A stretch of 64,000 bases of DNA from CAVQEG01 sp963711465 (GTDB lineage: Bacteria; Bacteroidota; Ignavibacteria; OLB7). Shown piece by piece: positions 26,169-34,805 of this stretch. Each line of letters opens with the position of its first letter. Position 1 is the stretch's first letter. The DNA lies in assembly GCA_963711465.1 (NCBI GenBank), contig CAVQEG010000001.1:1612001-1676000 (forward strand). Direction: 5' to 3'. The translations under genes were made by a program, and so were the position numbers. The notes under the pieces were generated by a model. The model was not told the DNA's origin and made no database searches. It saw only the letters and a program-made list of their open reading frames with translations.

Positions 26169-27605
26169 ATGACGCAGACATACCGGGAACTGCGACGGGC
26201 GCTCGAGTCGGGTGAGACCACCTGTCGCGCGACCGTCGAATCCGCGTTCGATCGTATCGAAGAAGGAAGGCGCCTAAACGCCTTCCTTTCGTCGTTCCGG
26301 GAGGCGTCGCTCGAGCGCGCCGAGGCCATCGATCGACGAATCGCCGACGGTACGGCCGGACGTCTGGCAGGACTGACCCTGGCGGTCAAGGACAATATCG
26401 CAGTCGGCGACCGGCCGCTGACGTGCGGCTCGCGAATGCTCGAAACCTTCACGTCGCTCTACACCGCCACGGCGGTCGAACGGCTGGAACGGGAGGACGC
26501 CATCGTCGTCGGCAAGACGAACCTCGATGAGTTCGCGATGGGGTCGTCAAATGAGAATTCATACTTCGGCCCGGTGCTCCATCCGCAGGACAATGCTCGC
26601 GTTCCCGGCGGGTCCTCGGGTGGAAGCGGCGTCGCCGTTGCGGCAGGGATGACGATGGCAGCGCTCGGATCCGAGACGGGCGGTTCGGTGCGTCAGCCGG
26701 CCGCATTCCTCGGCCTCGTGGGCGTCAAGCCGACCTATGGTCGCGTCAGTCGCTACGGACTGGTGGCATTCGCTTCGTCGCTCGACCAGATCAGTCCGTT
26801 CGCTCGGACGGTGCACGACGGTGCGCTGTTGCTCGAGATCATGGCCGGAGCCGACGAGAACGACGCCACCTCGAGTCGCGAACCGGTCGATGACTACATG
26901 TCCGGACTTGATGAGTCGGACGTCCGGGGACTGCGAATCGGAATTCCCGCGGAATACTTCATCGAAGGCATGGATCCCGCCGTCGTGGCCATGATAGACG
27001 ACGTGAAGCGGCGGCTGGGCGACGCGGGCGCCGAGCTCGTCGACATCTCCCTTCCCCATACCGAATACACGATCCCGACGTACTACGTGATTGCGACTGC
27101 CGAGGCGAGCGCCAACCTTGCCCGCTTCGACGGCGCCCGCTACGGTCACCGTTCCAAGTCCGCCGCCACGCTCGACGACATGTACGAACTGAGCCGCTCC
27201 GAAGGGTTCGGACCGGAGGTGCAGCGGCGGATCATGCTTGGTACGTTCGTGCTCTCCAGCGGATATCACGACGCCTACTACCGCCGTGCCCAGCAGGTGC
27301 GCCGTCTGCTCGCACGCGACCTGCAGCGGGCGTTCGAAGACGTCGATCTCATTCTCGCCCCGACGACACCGACGGCTGCGTTCCGACTCGGTGAAAAGGC
27401 AGACGATCCGATCGCCATGTACCTGAGCGATATCTTCACCGCGGCGGCGAATCTCACCGGCAACCCTGCGATCAGCATTCCCGTCGCCCGCTCGGCTGAC
27501 GGACTTCCACTTGGCACGCAGCTGATTGCGCCGCATTTCGCCGAACGACGGATGTTCCACGCCGCGGCATGGATCGAACGGCAGGTGAACGTGGCGACCG
27601 CTTGA
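26169..27605 (+). CDS. gatA: Asp-tRNA(Asn)/Glu-tRNA(Gln) amidotransferase subunit A
   Basis: 478 residues, standard GatA length. This amidase-signature enzyme has the Lys-cisSer-Ser triad K74 (LAVKDNIAV), S149 (PGGSSGGSG) and S172 (GSETGGSVRQPA; Glu replaces the common Asp). It hydrolyses glutamine and feeds ammonia to GatB for transamidation of mischarged tRNA. gatC lies 9 kb away at 36502 and gatB is not in the window, so the operon is split. A strong hairpin lies inside the early coding region (26263-26288). Confidence 0.97.
   Translation: MTQTYRELRRALESGETTCRATVESAFDRIEEGRRLNAFLSSFREASLERAEAIDRRIADGTAGRLAGLTLAVKDNIAVGDRPLTCGSRMLETFTSLYTATAVERLEREDAIVVGKTNLDEFAMGSSNENSYFGPVLHPQDNARVPGGSSGGSGVAVAAGMTMAALGSETGGSVRQPAAFLGLVGVKPTYGRVSRYGLVAFASSLDQISPFARTVHDGALLLEIMAGADENDATSSREPVDDYMSGLDESDVRGLRIGIPAEYFIEGMDPAVVAMIDDVKRRLGDAGAELVDISLPHTEYTIPTYYVIATAEASANLARFDGARYGHRSKSAATLDDMYELSRSEGFGPEVQRRIMLGTFVLSSGYHDAYYRRAQQVRRLLARDLQRAFEDVDLILAPTTPTAAFRLGEKADDPIAMYLSDIFTAAANLTGNPAISIPVARSADGLPLGTQLIAPHFAERRMFHAAAWIERQVNVATA
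26263..26288 (+). promoter_or_regulatory. Intragenic hairpin near the 5' end of gatA
   Basis: A perfect 10-bp inverted repeat (AAGGAAGGCG / CGCCTTCCTT) with the loop CCTAAA and a short following T-run occurs at codons 32-40 of gatA. It looks like a weak intrinsic terminator or a translation-slowing structure. Its function is inferred only. Confidence 0.4.
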
Positions 27606-27707
27606 GCCGATGTTCCGATCGTCATCCGTTGGAATTCTCCCATCCCGTCCCGCCCCCTGGCCGCACCCCACGGTTCTCCAGCTTCCGTTCAACTCCCCGA
27701 CGGTGCC

Positions 27708-29570
27708 ATGCAGCTTCGATATCTGTCGTTCACTCTCCTGTTGCTGCTGATGCAGCCATCGGCCGCGCGGTGCCAGTCGGCGGACCTGGCCGACGGGGGT
27801 TCGGCGGCGAGCGACTCCACCGCAATCGCACCGCGCCTCGACCTCACGCAGCCGGTGACGGCCGACAATTACGACGCGTTCGTCACGTTCGCACGCCGCA
27901 ATGCGCCGTCTGAGGATGCCTTCGTGGCCGTGCAGCGCCTGGCACAGGTGTTCATCCGCAAGCAGGACTACACGAGTGCAGCGGAGGTCTTTCGGCGCTT
28001 CGCGCCGCTGTTCGGCGACGACCCGCGATTTGCGACCGTCCTCGATCTGCTCGATCGGGTCGAGGACACCCTTGTGGTGACCAACCTCGGTCCCCACGTC
28101 AACAGCCACGCCATTGAATCCTCTCCCGTGCTGTCGCTCGATGGCCGGCGTCTCTACTTCGCATCGATGGGACGCACCGGCGGATACGGCGGACTCGACA
28201 TCTGGGTCTCGAAGCTGCAGCCGGACGGGACGTGGGGCGAGGCGACCAATCTCGGACCGACGATCAACACGTCGAGTCACGAACTGCCGTACTCGCTCGC
28301 GCCCGACGGCAGCTCGATGGTGCTCTTCGGCAACTATGCCGGCGGCCCCGGTAACGGCGATCTGTTCGAATCACGATGGACCGGCACCGGATGGGGAGCG
28401 CCGCATCCGTTTCCGCCGCCGATAAACAGCAAGTATTTCGAAGCCGACGGACAGATTACCGCCGACGGACAGGCGTTCTTCTTCGTCAGCGACCGTCCCG
28501 GCGGCGTCGGCGAATACCATGAGAAGGATCAGGTGTTCCACGGCGACGTCTGGGGCAACACCGACATCTACGTCTGCGTGAAAACCGATTCCGGCTGGAG
28601 CAGCCCGATCAATCTCGGGCCGGTCGTCAACACGCCCTTCGCCGAACGCACACCGTTCCTGCATCCGGACGGACGGACCCTCTACTTCAGTTCCGACGGA
28701 CACGGCGGACTCGGGATGCTCGACGTCTACAAGACCGTTCGTCTGCAGGAGGATTCGTGGACGGAGTGGAGCGAGCCGGTCAACCTCGGACGACAGATCA
28801 ATACCGCCGACGACGACCTCGACTTCACGATTTCGACGTCGGGCACCATGGCGTACTTCTCCTCCAGCGACCGCAGCGACAGCTATGGCGGCGTCGACCT
28901 CTACTCAATCATCCTGCCTGAGTCGGCACGCCCCGACGTCGTCGTCAGCATCACCGGGACGGTTCGCGATGCCGACGGACATCCGCTCCAGGCAGCCGTG
29001 CACTGGCAGGACCTGATTTCCGGCCGTGAACTCGGAACGGTCCAGTGTGACGCGAAGACCGGGCGGTTCCTCATCGTGCTGCCGCGCGGACGCAACTACG
29101 GCTACTACGCCGAGCTGGACGGCTACCTGCCCACCTCGAGCAACATCGATCTGCGTAACGCCGACTCGCTGACGACCGTCAACGAGGAGATTGCAATGAC
29201 GTCGATCGATCGCATGCTCTCCAGCGGTTCGTCGTTTCGTCTGAACAACCTCTTCTTCCAGTACGACCACGACGAGATTCTTCCCGAGTCGTTCGCAGAA
29301 CTCGACCGGCTGCGACACATCATGGAGACGAATCCGGGACTGCGCGTCGAGATCGACGGCTATACCGACGACGTCGGCTCGGCCGCCTACAACCGCGAAT
29401 TGTCGCAACGTCGCGCTCGGTCGGTCGTCGAGTACCTCGCTGAGCACGGGATCGATCGCGATCGGATGAAGCCGGTCGGTTACGGCGAAAGCAAGCCGAT
29501 CGCCCCGAACGACACCGAATCCGGCCGAGCGAAGAACCGACGCGTCGAAGTCAGAATTCTCTCCCGGTAG
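27708..29570 (+). CDS. OmpA-family protein with PD40 (WD40-like) repeats
   Basis: 620 residues with a signal peptide ending near ARCQ. A helical TPR-like segment (~45-110) precedes PD40 beta-propeller repeats (~125-405: SLDGRRLYFASMGRTGGYG, LAPDGSSMVLFG, ITADGQAFFFVSDRPGG, HPDGRTLYFSSDGHGG). A carboxypeptidase-like regulatory segment (~418-495; ITGTVRDADGHPLQA) follows, then a C-terminal OmpA domain (~510-620; NNLFFQYDHDEILP ... GYGESKPIAPND). The architecture is common in Bacteroidota and resembles PorE-type peptidoglycan-associated T9SS components, though I do not assign it. It is a homologue of the frameshifted gene at 51854-54407. Confidence 0.88.
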   Translation: MQLRYLSFTLLLLLMQPSAARCQSADLADGGSAASDSTAIAPRLDLTQPVTADNYDAFVTFARRNAPSEDAFVAVQRLAQVFIRKQDYTSAAEVFRRFAPLFGDDPRFATVLDLLDRVEDTLVVTNLGPHVNSHAIESSPVLSLDGRRLYFASMGRTGGYGGLDIWVSKLQPDGTWGEATNLGPTINTSSHELPYSLAPDGSSMVLFGNYAGGPGNGDLFESRWTGTGWGAPHPFPPPINSKYFEADGQITADGQAFFFVSDRPGGVGEYHEKDQVFHGDVWGNTDIYVCVKTDSGWSSPINLGPVVNTPFAERTPFLHPDGRTLYFSSDGHGGLGMLDVYKTVRLQEDSWTEWSEPVNLGRQINTADDDLDFTISTSGTMAYFSSSDRSDSYGGVDLYSIILPESARPDVVVSITGTVRDADGHPLQAAVHWQDLISGRELGTVQCDAKTGRFLIVLPRGRNYGYYAELDGYLPTSSNIDLRNADSLTTVNEEIAMTSIDRMLSSGSSFRLNNLFFQYDHDEILPESFAELDRLRHIMETNPGLRVEIDGYTDDVGSAAYNRELSQRRARSVVEYLAEHGIDRDRMKPVGYGESKPIAPNDTESGRAKNRRVEVRILSR

Positions 29571-29641
29571 GTCCGACCCTGCACGGTGGCGTGAGGGCCG
29601 AACGTCGGGTTACTTGCGAATGAATTTTTCGTTCGCAATGC

Positions 29642-29649
29642 TATCTTTG
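29642..29649 (+). promoter_or_regulatory. Bacteroidota-type -7 element (TATCTTTG)
   Basis: TATCTTTG matches the Bacteroidota primary-sigma -7 consensus TAnnTTTG exactly. It lies 126 bases upstream of the 29776 start in a locally AT-rich stretch. The nearest upstream TTG (29614-29616) is 25 bases away, longer than the usual 19-21. Confidence 0.5.
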
Positions 29650-29775
29650 TGGGTTCAGAACGACCGCCGAATGTGTGCGCGTCAGGTCCGTTCGGCACCA
29701 CCCCTGCCGATGAACGCCACGCCGGTCGATCGCCCCGGTCACAGGTCCAGTCCCACCTCCTCAGGAGAACCAGCC

Positions 29776-30327
29776 ATGCTTCGCCGACTACTGTTGACTC
29801 CGGTCATCCTGGTCGCCGCCTGCACAGCGGTGATTGCCACGAGCGTCGCGCGATCGGCGCAGCCCGCCGACTCCACCGTCACGGCCGATACGGTCGCGAC
29901 ATCGTCGAGCACACCGATACCGACGCAGCCGCCGGATCGCACCGGCCGCATCGGCCTCGGCCTCCAGGTGGCCATGCCCGCGGCCGGACCGAGTGGCATC
30001 TACAACCTCGACGCACGCACCTCGGTGCAGGTCGTGCTCGGAATCATGCTGGGTTCGACGAAGATGATCACTGGCCGCTACGTCTACCACTTCCTGATCG
30101 GCTCGTTCTTCGAGCCGTTCGCATTCGGCGAGGCCGGCGGATGGAGCTACCTCGATCAGATTGCGTTCGGGTTCGGAGCCGGAGGCGGTGTGGAGTACTT
30201 CATCGAGCGATACCCGGCGGTATCGATTTCCCTGGAGATCGATCTGAAGTCGGTGGCATTCAGGGACGTCGGCGGGTACGACATCAGCGGGTTCGCCTTC
30301 GGCGGCGGAGCGCATTACTACTTCTGA
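29776..30327 (+). CDS. Small exported, barrel-like protein
   Basis: 183 residues. ATG 29776 was chosen because AGGAG lies eight bases upstream and a signal peptide (MLRRLLLTPVILVAACTAV) starts there. After a Thr/Ser/Pro-rich linker (~28-50) the domain alternates glycine-rich amphipathic strands (IGLGLQVAMPAAG, GFGAGGGVEYFIERYP, FAFGGGAHYYF) and ends in aromatic Phe, as outer-membrane barrels do. No family is recognised. It has its own predicted promoter and ends convergently with the next gene. Confidence 0.75.
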   Translation: MLRRLLLTPVILVAACTAVIATSVARSAQPADSTVTADTVATSSSTPIPTQPPDRTGRIGLGLQVAMPAAGPSGIYNLDARTSVQVVLGIMLGSTKMITGRYVYHFLIGSFFEPFAFGEAGGWSYLDQIAFGFGAGGGVEYFIERYPAVSISLEIDLKSVAFRDVGGYDISGFAFGGGAHYYF

Positions 30328-30367
30328 ACCCGAGCATGGATGCGGCCGGGCGGAATTCCTCCATACC

Positions 30368-31084
30368 TCAGCCGCGCCCGAGCTCCGCGCGCAGTTCCTC
30401 GAGGCACCCTTCGAGGTCGTGACGCAGCCGCACCGGTGAGAATCGCAGCACGCTCCAATCGCTGCCCTCTGCCGCCGGCTCGATCTCCTGCTGGTCACGA
30501 CAGAGCAGACCGACCGATCGCTCGCCACTGAAGACGGCGAAGTCCACCTCCATCACCGTTCCACCCAGATTCATCAGCGTTCGCCGCTCGGCATCGAGAT
30601 GGCGGATGCGCTGCCAGAGCCGCTCCTCCTCGGGCGTGCCGACGATCAGGTCATTGACGTCCTCGGCACACAGAATGCGCGACCGCGTGGTTCGGATGAA
30701 CGTGATGCGCCGAGCGCGTCTGCTGAGAATCGGTCGGGGAAGCCGCGTCGGTGCCGACAGCCGAACAACGAGGTACTGCTCGTCGGCTGCCGGGTGAGTG
30801 GGTTCGTCGACGATGAGATCGCGGCGACGAACGCGTTCGACACGCTCGATATCCGCGAACCATTCGATGGCTCCGGGGAGACCGGTGCCGAGGCTGCCGC
30901 TCTGGTAGATGGCGATGAGTGAGGCCGAATCGAGCGCATCGCGGGCCAGTGCCCGTCCGAGGGTGCGTTCGGGAATTCGATACCACCGCTCCTGGAGGAA
31001 GCGGGCGAGGTCGGCGTCAGTGGAGACGACACCGACGAGACAGTCGCGATCGCGCACGGCGACGCGTCCGGTGGAAGCAACCAT
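30368..31084 (-). CDS. Hypothetical protein with DUF559-like C-terminus
   Basis: 238 residues from ATG 31084. The N-terminal half (~1-110) is a mixed alpha/beta region (VRDRDCLVGVVSTDADL, LARDALDSASLIAIYQSG) that I do not recognise. Residues ~155-238 look like the restriction-endonuclease/Vsr-like DUF559 fold: MEVDFAVFSGERSVGLLC, then WSVLRFSPVRLRHDLEGCLEEL, which resembles the family's VLRF...LEGVLE ending. The catalytic residues cannot be assigned with confidence. No DNA-modification or restriction genes are near. It is convergent with the 29776 gene. Confidence 0.55.
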   Translation of the reverse strand: MVASTGRVAVRDRDCLVGVVSTDADLARFLQERWYRIPERTLGRALARDALDSASLIAIYQSGSLGTGLPGAIEWFADIERVERVRRRDLIVDEPTHPAADEQYLVVRLSAPTRLPRPILSRRARRITFIRTTRSRILCAEDVNDLIVGTPEEERLWQRIRHLDAERRTLMNLGGTVMEVDFAVFSGERSVGLLCRDQQEIEPAAEGSDWSVLRFSPVRLRHDLEGCLEELRAELGRG

Positions 31085-31247
31085 GGCGTGAGTGGTGTGA
31101 TGTGATGGTGAATTCAGGCACCTGTGGGTACCACGTCGAAAGCAACGCAAACGCATTTGCCCGTGCAACCGAAATCCGCTCGCATCGAAGTCGAACCCGG
31201 CCGTGGGAGCCGTCGCTCGCCCGCGCGGATGGTCTGCCGTCCGGCGC

Positions 31248-31964
31248 TCAGTACCCCATCGACAGATGGATCTGCATCCTGACGGAGCGGACTGTCTGGC
31301 CACCGCCCGAGGAGCAGACGATGGGAAAGACCAGGTACGCGGTGGCATCGAAGACTTCCTGGCGAACGTTGATCGGCCTGACCGTCAGGCGGCTGCCATC
31401 CGGACCCGAATAGAGCGAGCCGGCGGTCGTCTGCCAGATGCGGTCGCCGGAGCCGGCATAGGAGAATCCGATGGCGGCACCGGCGCCGAGGTCGGGATTC
31501 GACCGCAGCGGAATCTCCGTCGGATGGTCCAGCGCCACGACGGCCTCGGGAACCACCAGCTCCAACACTTTCAGGTCGATGCGTGTGCCGTCGTCGACGG
31601 TGATCCAACGGTGGTCGAGCGGAATTTCGTTGAGCAGCCGAAGTCGAAGCACGGCCTGCGAATCGGCCACCTCGAGCTGGAAAAGATTCTGTGCTCCGAA
31701 CTCGAGATCGATCTCCCTGGCGGCCGAATCATATTCCGGACAGTCGATCGACAGCTCGACATTCCGGGGATTGAACTCACGCGAGGAGACAGAGCGACAG
31801 TCGGTGCAGATATGGGCCGAGTGCGAGCCGGTCGTGTCGGTGGTGAAATCGATCGGTGTCTCCCGGGCCGTCTGCGGATCGACGGCAACGTCGGTGCATG
31901 CCGACATCGCGGTCGCGAGTCCGAGCACCACACACAGCAGCCGGCACGAGTTGAACGCGATCAT
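31248..31964 (-). CDS. Predicted lipoprotein of an ECF sigma operon
   Basis: 238 residues from ATG 31964, whose ATGA overlaps the stop of the upstream anti-sigma gene by four bases. The signal ends in AMSAC (C23), a lipobox. The mature protein is beta-rich, with a CxxC (HICTDC) near residue 47 and two further Cys (SIDCPEY and PIVCSSG). No family is recognised. Coupled translation to an anti-sigma fusion suggests an envelope sensor or regulated output of the sigma factor. A 163-base gap follows before the next gene. Confidence 0.7.
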   Translation of the reverse strand: MIAFNSCRLLCVVLGLATAMSACTDVAVDPQTARETPIDFTTDTTGSHSAHICTDCRSVSSREFNPRNVELSIDCPEYDSAAREIDLEFGAQNLFQLEVADSQAVLRLRLLNEIPLDHRWITVDDGTRIDLKVLELVVPEAVVALDHPTEIPLRSNPDLGAGAAIGFSYAGSGDRIWQTTAGSLYSGPDGSRLTVRPINVRQEVFDATAYLVFPIVCSSGGGQTVRSVRMQIHLSMGY

Positions 31965-33271
31965 AGGTCGAATTCCAGACCGAGACTCCCGCCGAGACGA
32001 GTGCTGATGAACGACTGTCCGTCGTGGGAATAAATCATGCTCGAGCCCTCGATCGACGGAGAGATCGCGAGCCGGTCCATCACGTCGAATCGCATTCCCA
32101 GCCGGCCGCGACCGATCGGACCGTCGCTGGAACCGCCGAGCGTCATCTGAATGAACGGATGCAGATTCGACAGCAGCACACCATCCCTCGTACTGTAGCG
32201 CATCGCCATTCCACACCACAGGACTGCAGGACGCTGGTCGACCTGCACCAGATGTCCGTTCTCGCTGCGAGTGAACGTCTGGGCGTAGCGTTCGCGTCCG
32301 ACTTCGATGCCAAGCGATACCGGACCGCCGGCCCGCAGGTAGACGCCCGCGGCAACATCCTCACCGACCGACGGAGTGACCGGCAGTGCGTCGTTGGCCT
32401 GGGCCTGCACGGCGAACTGGCGTCGTGCTTCCACGAATGCGACCGATGGCCGGCCCATCGTCGGCACTGTCGGTTCAAGCGGATTGGCAGCGCTCACGGC
32501 ATCGTCGTCCGGCGCGGAGGCGACCGCAAGCGCGTTCGGTTCACGCAGTGCGACGGTCGTCACCGACGACGCATCGACGGGAATTCGTGCCGCTACAGCG
32601 ACGGTGGCGGGTGTCGTATCCGCCGGCATCACCAACGCGACGGCATCTGACAGTCCGGACTTCGACGGCATGGTCGGAACGACCGGGTCGACGGCACGAT
32701 CGCTCGCACGCAGCCGCGTCCGATCATGAGTTCGCACTCGCCTCGTCCCGGCCGCAGCTCCGACGGACTCGGACACCGTCGGCACGTGATCCGATGCGGC
32801 TGGAACGGCTGCACGATCGGGAGTTATCGGTGCAGGGGGCACCGCATGTACGGCGTCGGCGATCGGTTGAACGGACTCAGCAGTGGAGGAATCACGCGAC
32901 GACAGCCAGATGCCGCCGCCTGCAAGCAGCCCTCCGAGGAGGAAGGCGATGACGATCCCGGCGAGGCCGGTGAGGGCACCGAAGCCGGAAGAAATTTCGC
33001 GCCGAGCCGATTCGGTTGGAACTGTTGTGGGTTGTGACGTGTTCTCGGACTGGATGGTCGCGACGCCGATCCCGGCGAGCAACGCCTGTTCGACCTCGGC
33101 CGGTGGCGTATACGCGGCGCGATCGGCGCGGACTGCCTCGGCGATCGCGTAGTAGTCCCGCAGCTCCGAACGGAGTTCCGGCGAGCGGGCGAGCTCGTCG
33201 AAGAGTTCGCGTTCGGCGTCGTTCGGAAGCGTTCCGTCGATGAATTCGAGAATCAGCTCACTGCGTGTCAT
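31961..33271 (-). CDS. Transmembrane anti-sigma-like protein with barrel-like C-terminal domain
   Basis: 436 residues. The N-terminus (1-65; ILEFIDGTLPNDAERELFDEL) resembles anti-sigma domains, without a zinc HxxxCxxC motif. One transmembrane segment (~98-124, glycine-rich) is followed by a ~160-residue Ala/Val/Pro/Thr-rich linker. The C-terminus (~290-436) reads like an outer-membrane beta-barrel: GVYLRAGGPVSLGIEVGRE, RGRLGMRFDVMDRLAIS, GSLGLEFDL with a terminal aromatic/hydrophobic residue. The sigma-factor gene lies 51 bases upstream and the lipoprotein gene overlaps downstream. A role as the partner anti-sigma factor is inferred from order. Confidence 0.75.
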   Translation of the reverse strand: MTRSELILEFIDGTLPNDAERELFDELARSPELRSELRDYYAIAEAVRADRAAYTPPAEVEQALLAGIGVATIQSENTSQPTTVPTESARREISSGFGALTGLAGIVIAFLLGGLLAGGGIWLSSRDSSTAESVQPIADAVHAVPPAPITPDRAAVPAASDHVPTVSESVGAAAGTRRVRTHDRTRLRASDRAVDPVVPTMPSKSGLSDAVALVMPADTTPATVAVAARIPVDASSVTTVALREPNALAVASAPDDDAVSAANPLEPTVPTMGRPSVAFVEARRQFAVQAQANDALPVTPSVGEDVAAGVYLRAGGPVSLGIEVGRERYAQTFTRSENGHLVQVDQRPAVLWCGMAMRYSTRDGVLLSNLHPFIQMTLGGSSDGPIGRGRLGMRFDVMDRLAISPSIEGSSMIYSHDGQSFISTRLGGSLGLEFDL

Positions 33272-33322
33272 CGTGGTTCGGCATCGTGAGTCGCCGGATC
33301 GGAACGCTCGACAGTGTCAGGA

Positions 33323-33871
33323 CTACACCTCCTCGAGGTACGGCGACAGGATTTTCCGCAGCTTCTCCTTGGCCCTGTAAATATGAATCTTCACGCTCGC
33401 GAGCGTCTGACCGGTTACCTCTGCGATCTCCTGGTAACTCAGCCCATCGTATTCGCGAAGGACGAACGCTTCGCGGTAGGTCTCCGGGAGCAGTTCGAGC
33501 GCCGCACCGACGAGCTCGGCGAGCTCGATGTTCTCGTGGTTCGGCTGAAAGGCGACGCGATGGTAGTCCTCGACCGTCGTTCGCGGCTTCTCGTCTCGAA
33601 GCGCGTTGAGGCAGAGGTTGCGCGCAGTCGTGTAGATGTAGGCCGAAACATTGCGAATCACGCGTCCGGAATCGCGCCGACCGTAGACACGCGTGAACGT
33701 ATCCTGGAAGATGTCGTTCGCACGGTCCCGATCACCGATCATCCGCAGAACATACGCGTAGATCCTTCCCCGGTATCGGGCGTAGATCTCGGCGAACGCC
33801 TGCTTGTCACCCTCACAGAGAAGACTGTAGAGCTCCTCGTCCGAATATTCGGCATATCCGATTGGATTCAT
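33323..33871 (-). CDS. ECF RNA polymerase sigma factor
   Basis: 182 residues from ATG 33871; an ATG at 33910 would add 13 residues. Region 2 reads FAEIYARYRGRIYAYVLRM and DIFQDTFTRVY; region 4 reads LPETYREAFVLREYDGLSYQEIAE and ASVKIHIYRAKEKLRK. This is a typical sigma-70 ECF protein. Downstream lie a predicted membrane anti-sigma and a lipoprotein gene, forming a cell-envelope stress or signalling operon. Its promoter targets are unknown. The divergent methyltransferase starts about 60 bases away. Confidence 0.93.
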   Translation of the reverse strand: MNPIGYAEYSDEELYSLLCEGDKQAFAEIYARYRGRIYAYVLRMIGDRDRANDIFQDTFTRVYGRRDSGRVIRNVSAYIYTTARNLCLNALRDEKPRTTVEDYHRVAFQPNHENIELAELVGAALELLPETYREAFVLREYDGLSYQEIAEVTGQTLASVKIHIYRAKEKLRKILSPYLEEV

Positions 33872-33929
33872 CGGCGCACCGGAAAGCTGATGTGGGACAC
33901 TGAACCACATTGGAAGTTACGAGACGCAC

Positions 33930-34805
33930 GTGCGCCAGAAGCCCGAGAACAGCGCCATCGAGCGACGTGACGCGATGCAACCGCCGCAGATCCTGCCCGC
34001 CCCCTTCGACACCGTTGCCGACGCCTATGACGCGTCGTTCACCGACGCACCCATCGGTCGACGCAAGCGCGCGGCCGTGCATCGACACCTCCGGAGCGTC
34101 CTGCGTTCAGACTGGCGCGCCCTGGAGCTCAACTGCGGAACAGGTGAAGATGCGGTGTGGCTCGCCAATGCGGGACTGCACGTGCTCGCCACCGATATCT
34201 CCGAGAGAATGCTGACAGTTACAGATAGAAAGATCCACGAGAACGGCTGCAGGTCACACGTCGCGACAAGAATTCTTGCGATCGAACAGCTGGCGCGGCC
34301 TGAGCTGCGAAGCGAGCTTGGCCGCTTCGATCTCATTCTCTCGAATTTCGATGGCCTCAATTGCGTGGAGTCGATCGAATGGCTGCCGGCGGCAATCGAC
34401 GAACTGCTCGTCGAAGGCGGCCACGCCGTCTTCGTCTTCATGCCCCCCTGGTGTGTCGTCGAATCCGTCCATCGAATCGTGCACCGTCGCACGAAGACAT
34501 CCCTGCGCCGGCGTTCGGGACCGGTGCCGATCGGACCCGACCGAACGGGCATGACGTACTTCCGACCGGTCTCGGAACTGGTCCGTCTGTTCGAAACACA
34601 CCTCAAGGTCGTGGCCGTTCGCGCGATCGGTCTGTGGACGCCGCCGACGTTCATGGCATCGTTCCACGACCGCCACATCCGGACATTCGAACGCCTTGCG
34701 TGGCTGGAAGATCGCTGTGCGGCTATCCCGGTTCTTCGCACGGTCGGCGATCACGTCCTGATTCACTTGCAGTCGCGAACGGATCGACTTCGGAGATCGC
34801 CATGA
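33930..34805 (+). CDS. SAM-dependent methyltransferase
   Basis: 291 residues from GTG 33930 (GAG seven bases upstream); ATG 33975 is an alternative start that would remove 15 residues. The class-I methyltransferase fold has motif I ALELNCGTGEDAVWLA, then ATDISERML, and a later LILSNFDGLNC. A Phe/Trp-rich C-terminus (WTPPTFMASFHDRH) follows. The stop overlaps the next start (ATGA), so the protein is translationally coupled to a radical SAM enzyme. Together they suggest modification of a shared lipid or small molecule. The substrate is unknown. Confidence 0.88.
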   Translation: MRQKPENSAIERRDAMQPPQILPAPFDTVADAYDASFTDAPIGRRKRAAVHRHLRSVLRSDWRALELNCGTGEDAVWLANAGLHVLATDISERMLTVTDRKIHENGCRSHVATRILAIEQLARPELRSELGRFDLILSNFDGLNCVESIEWLPAAIDELLVEGGHAVFVFMPPWCVVESVHRIVHRRTKTSLRRRSGPVPIGPDRTGMTYFRPVSELVRLFETHLKVVAVRAIGLWTPPTFMASFHDRHIRTFERLAWLEDRCAAIPVLRTVGDHVLIHLQSRTDRLRRSP

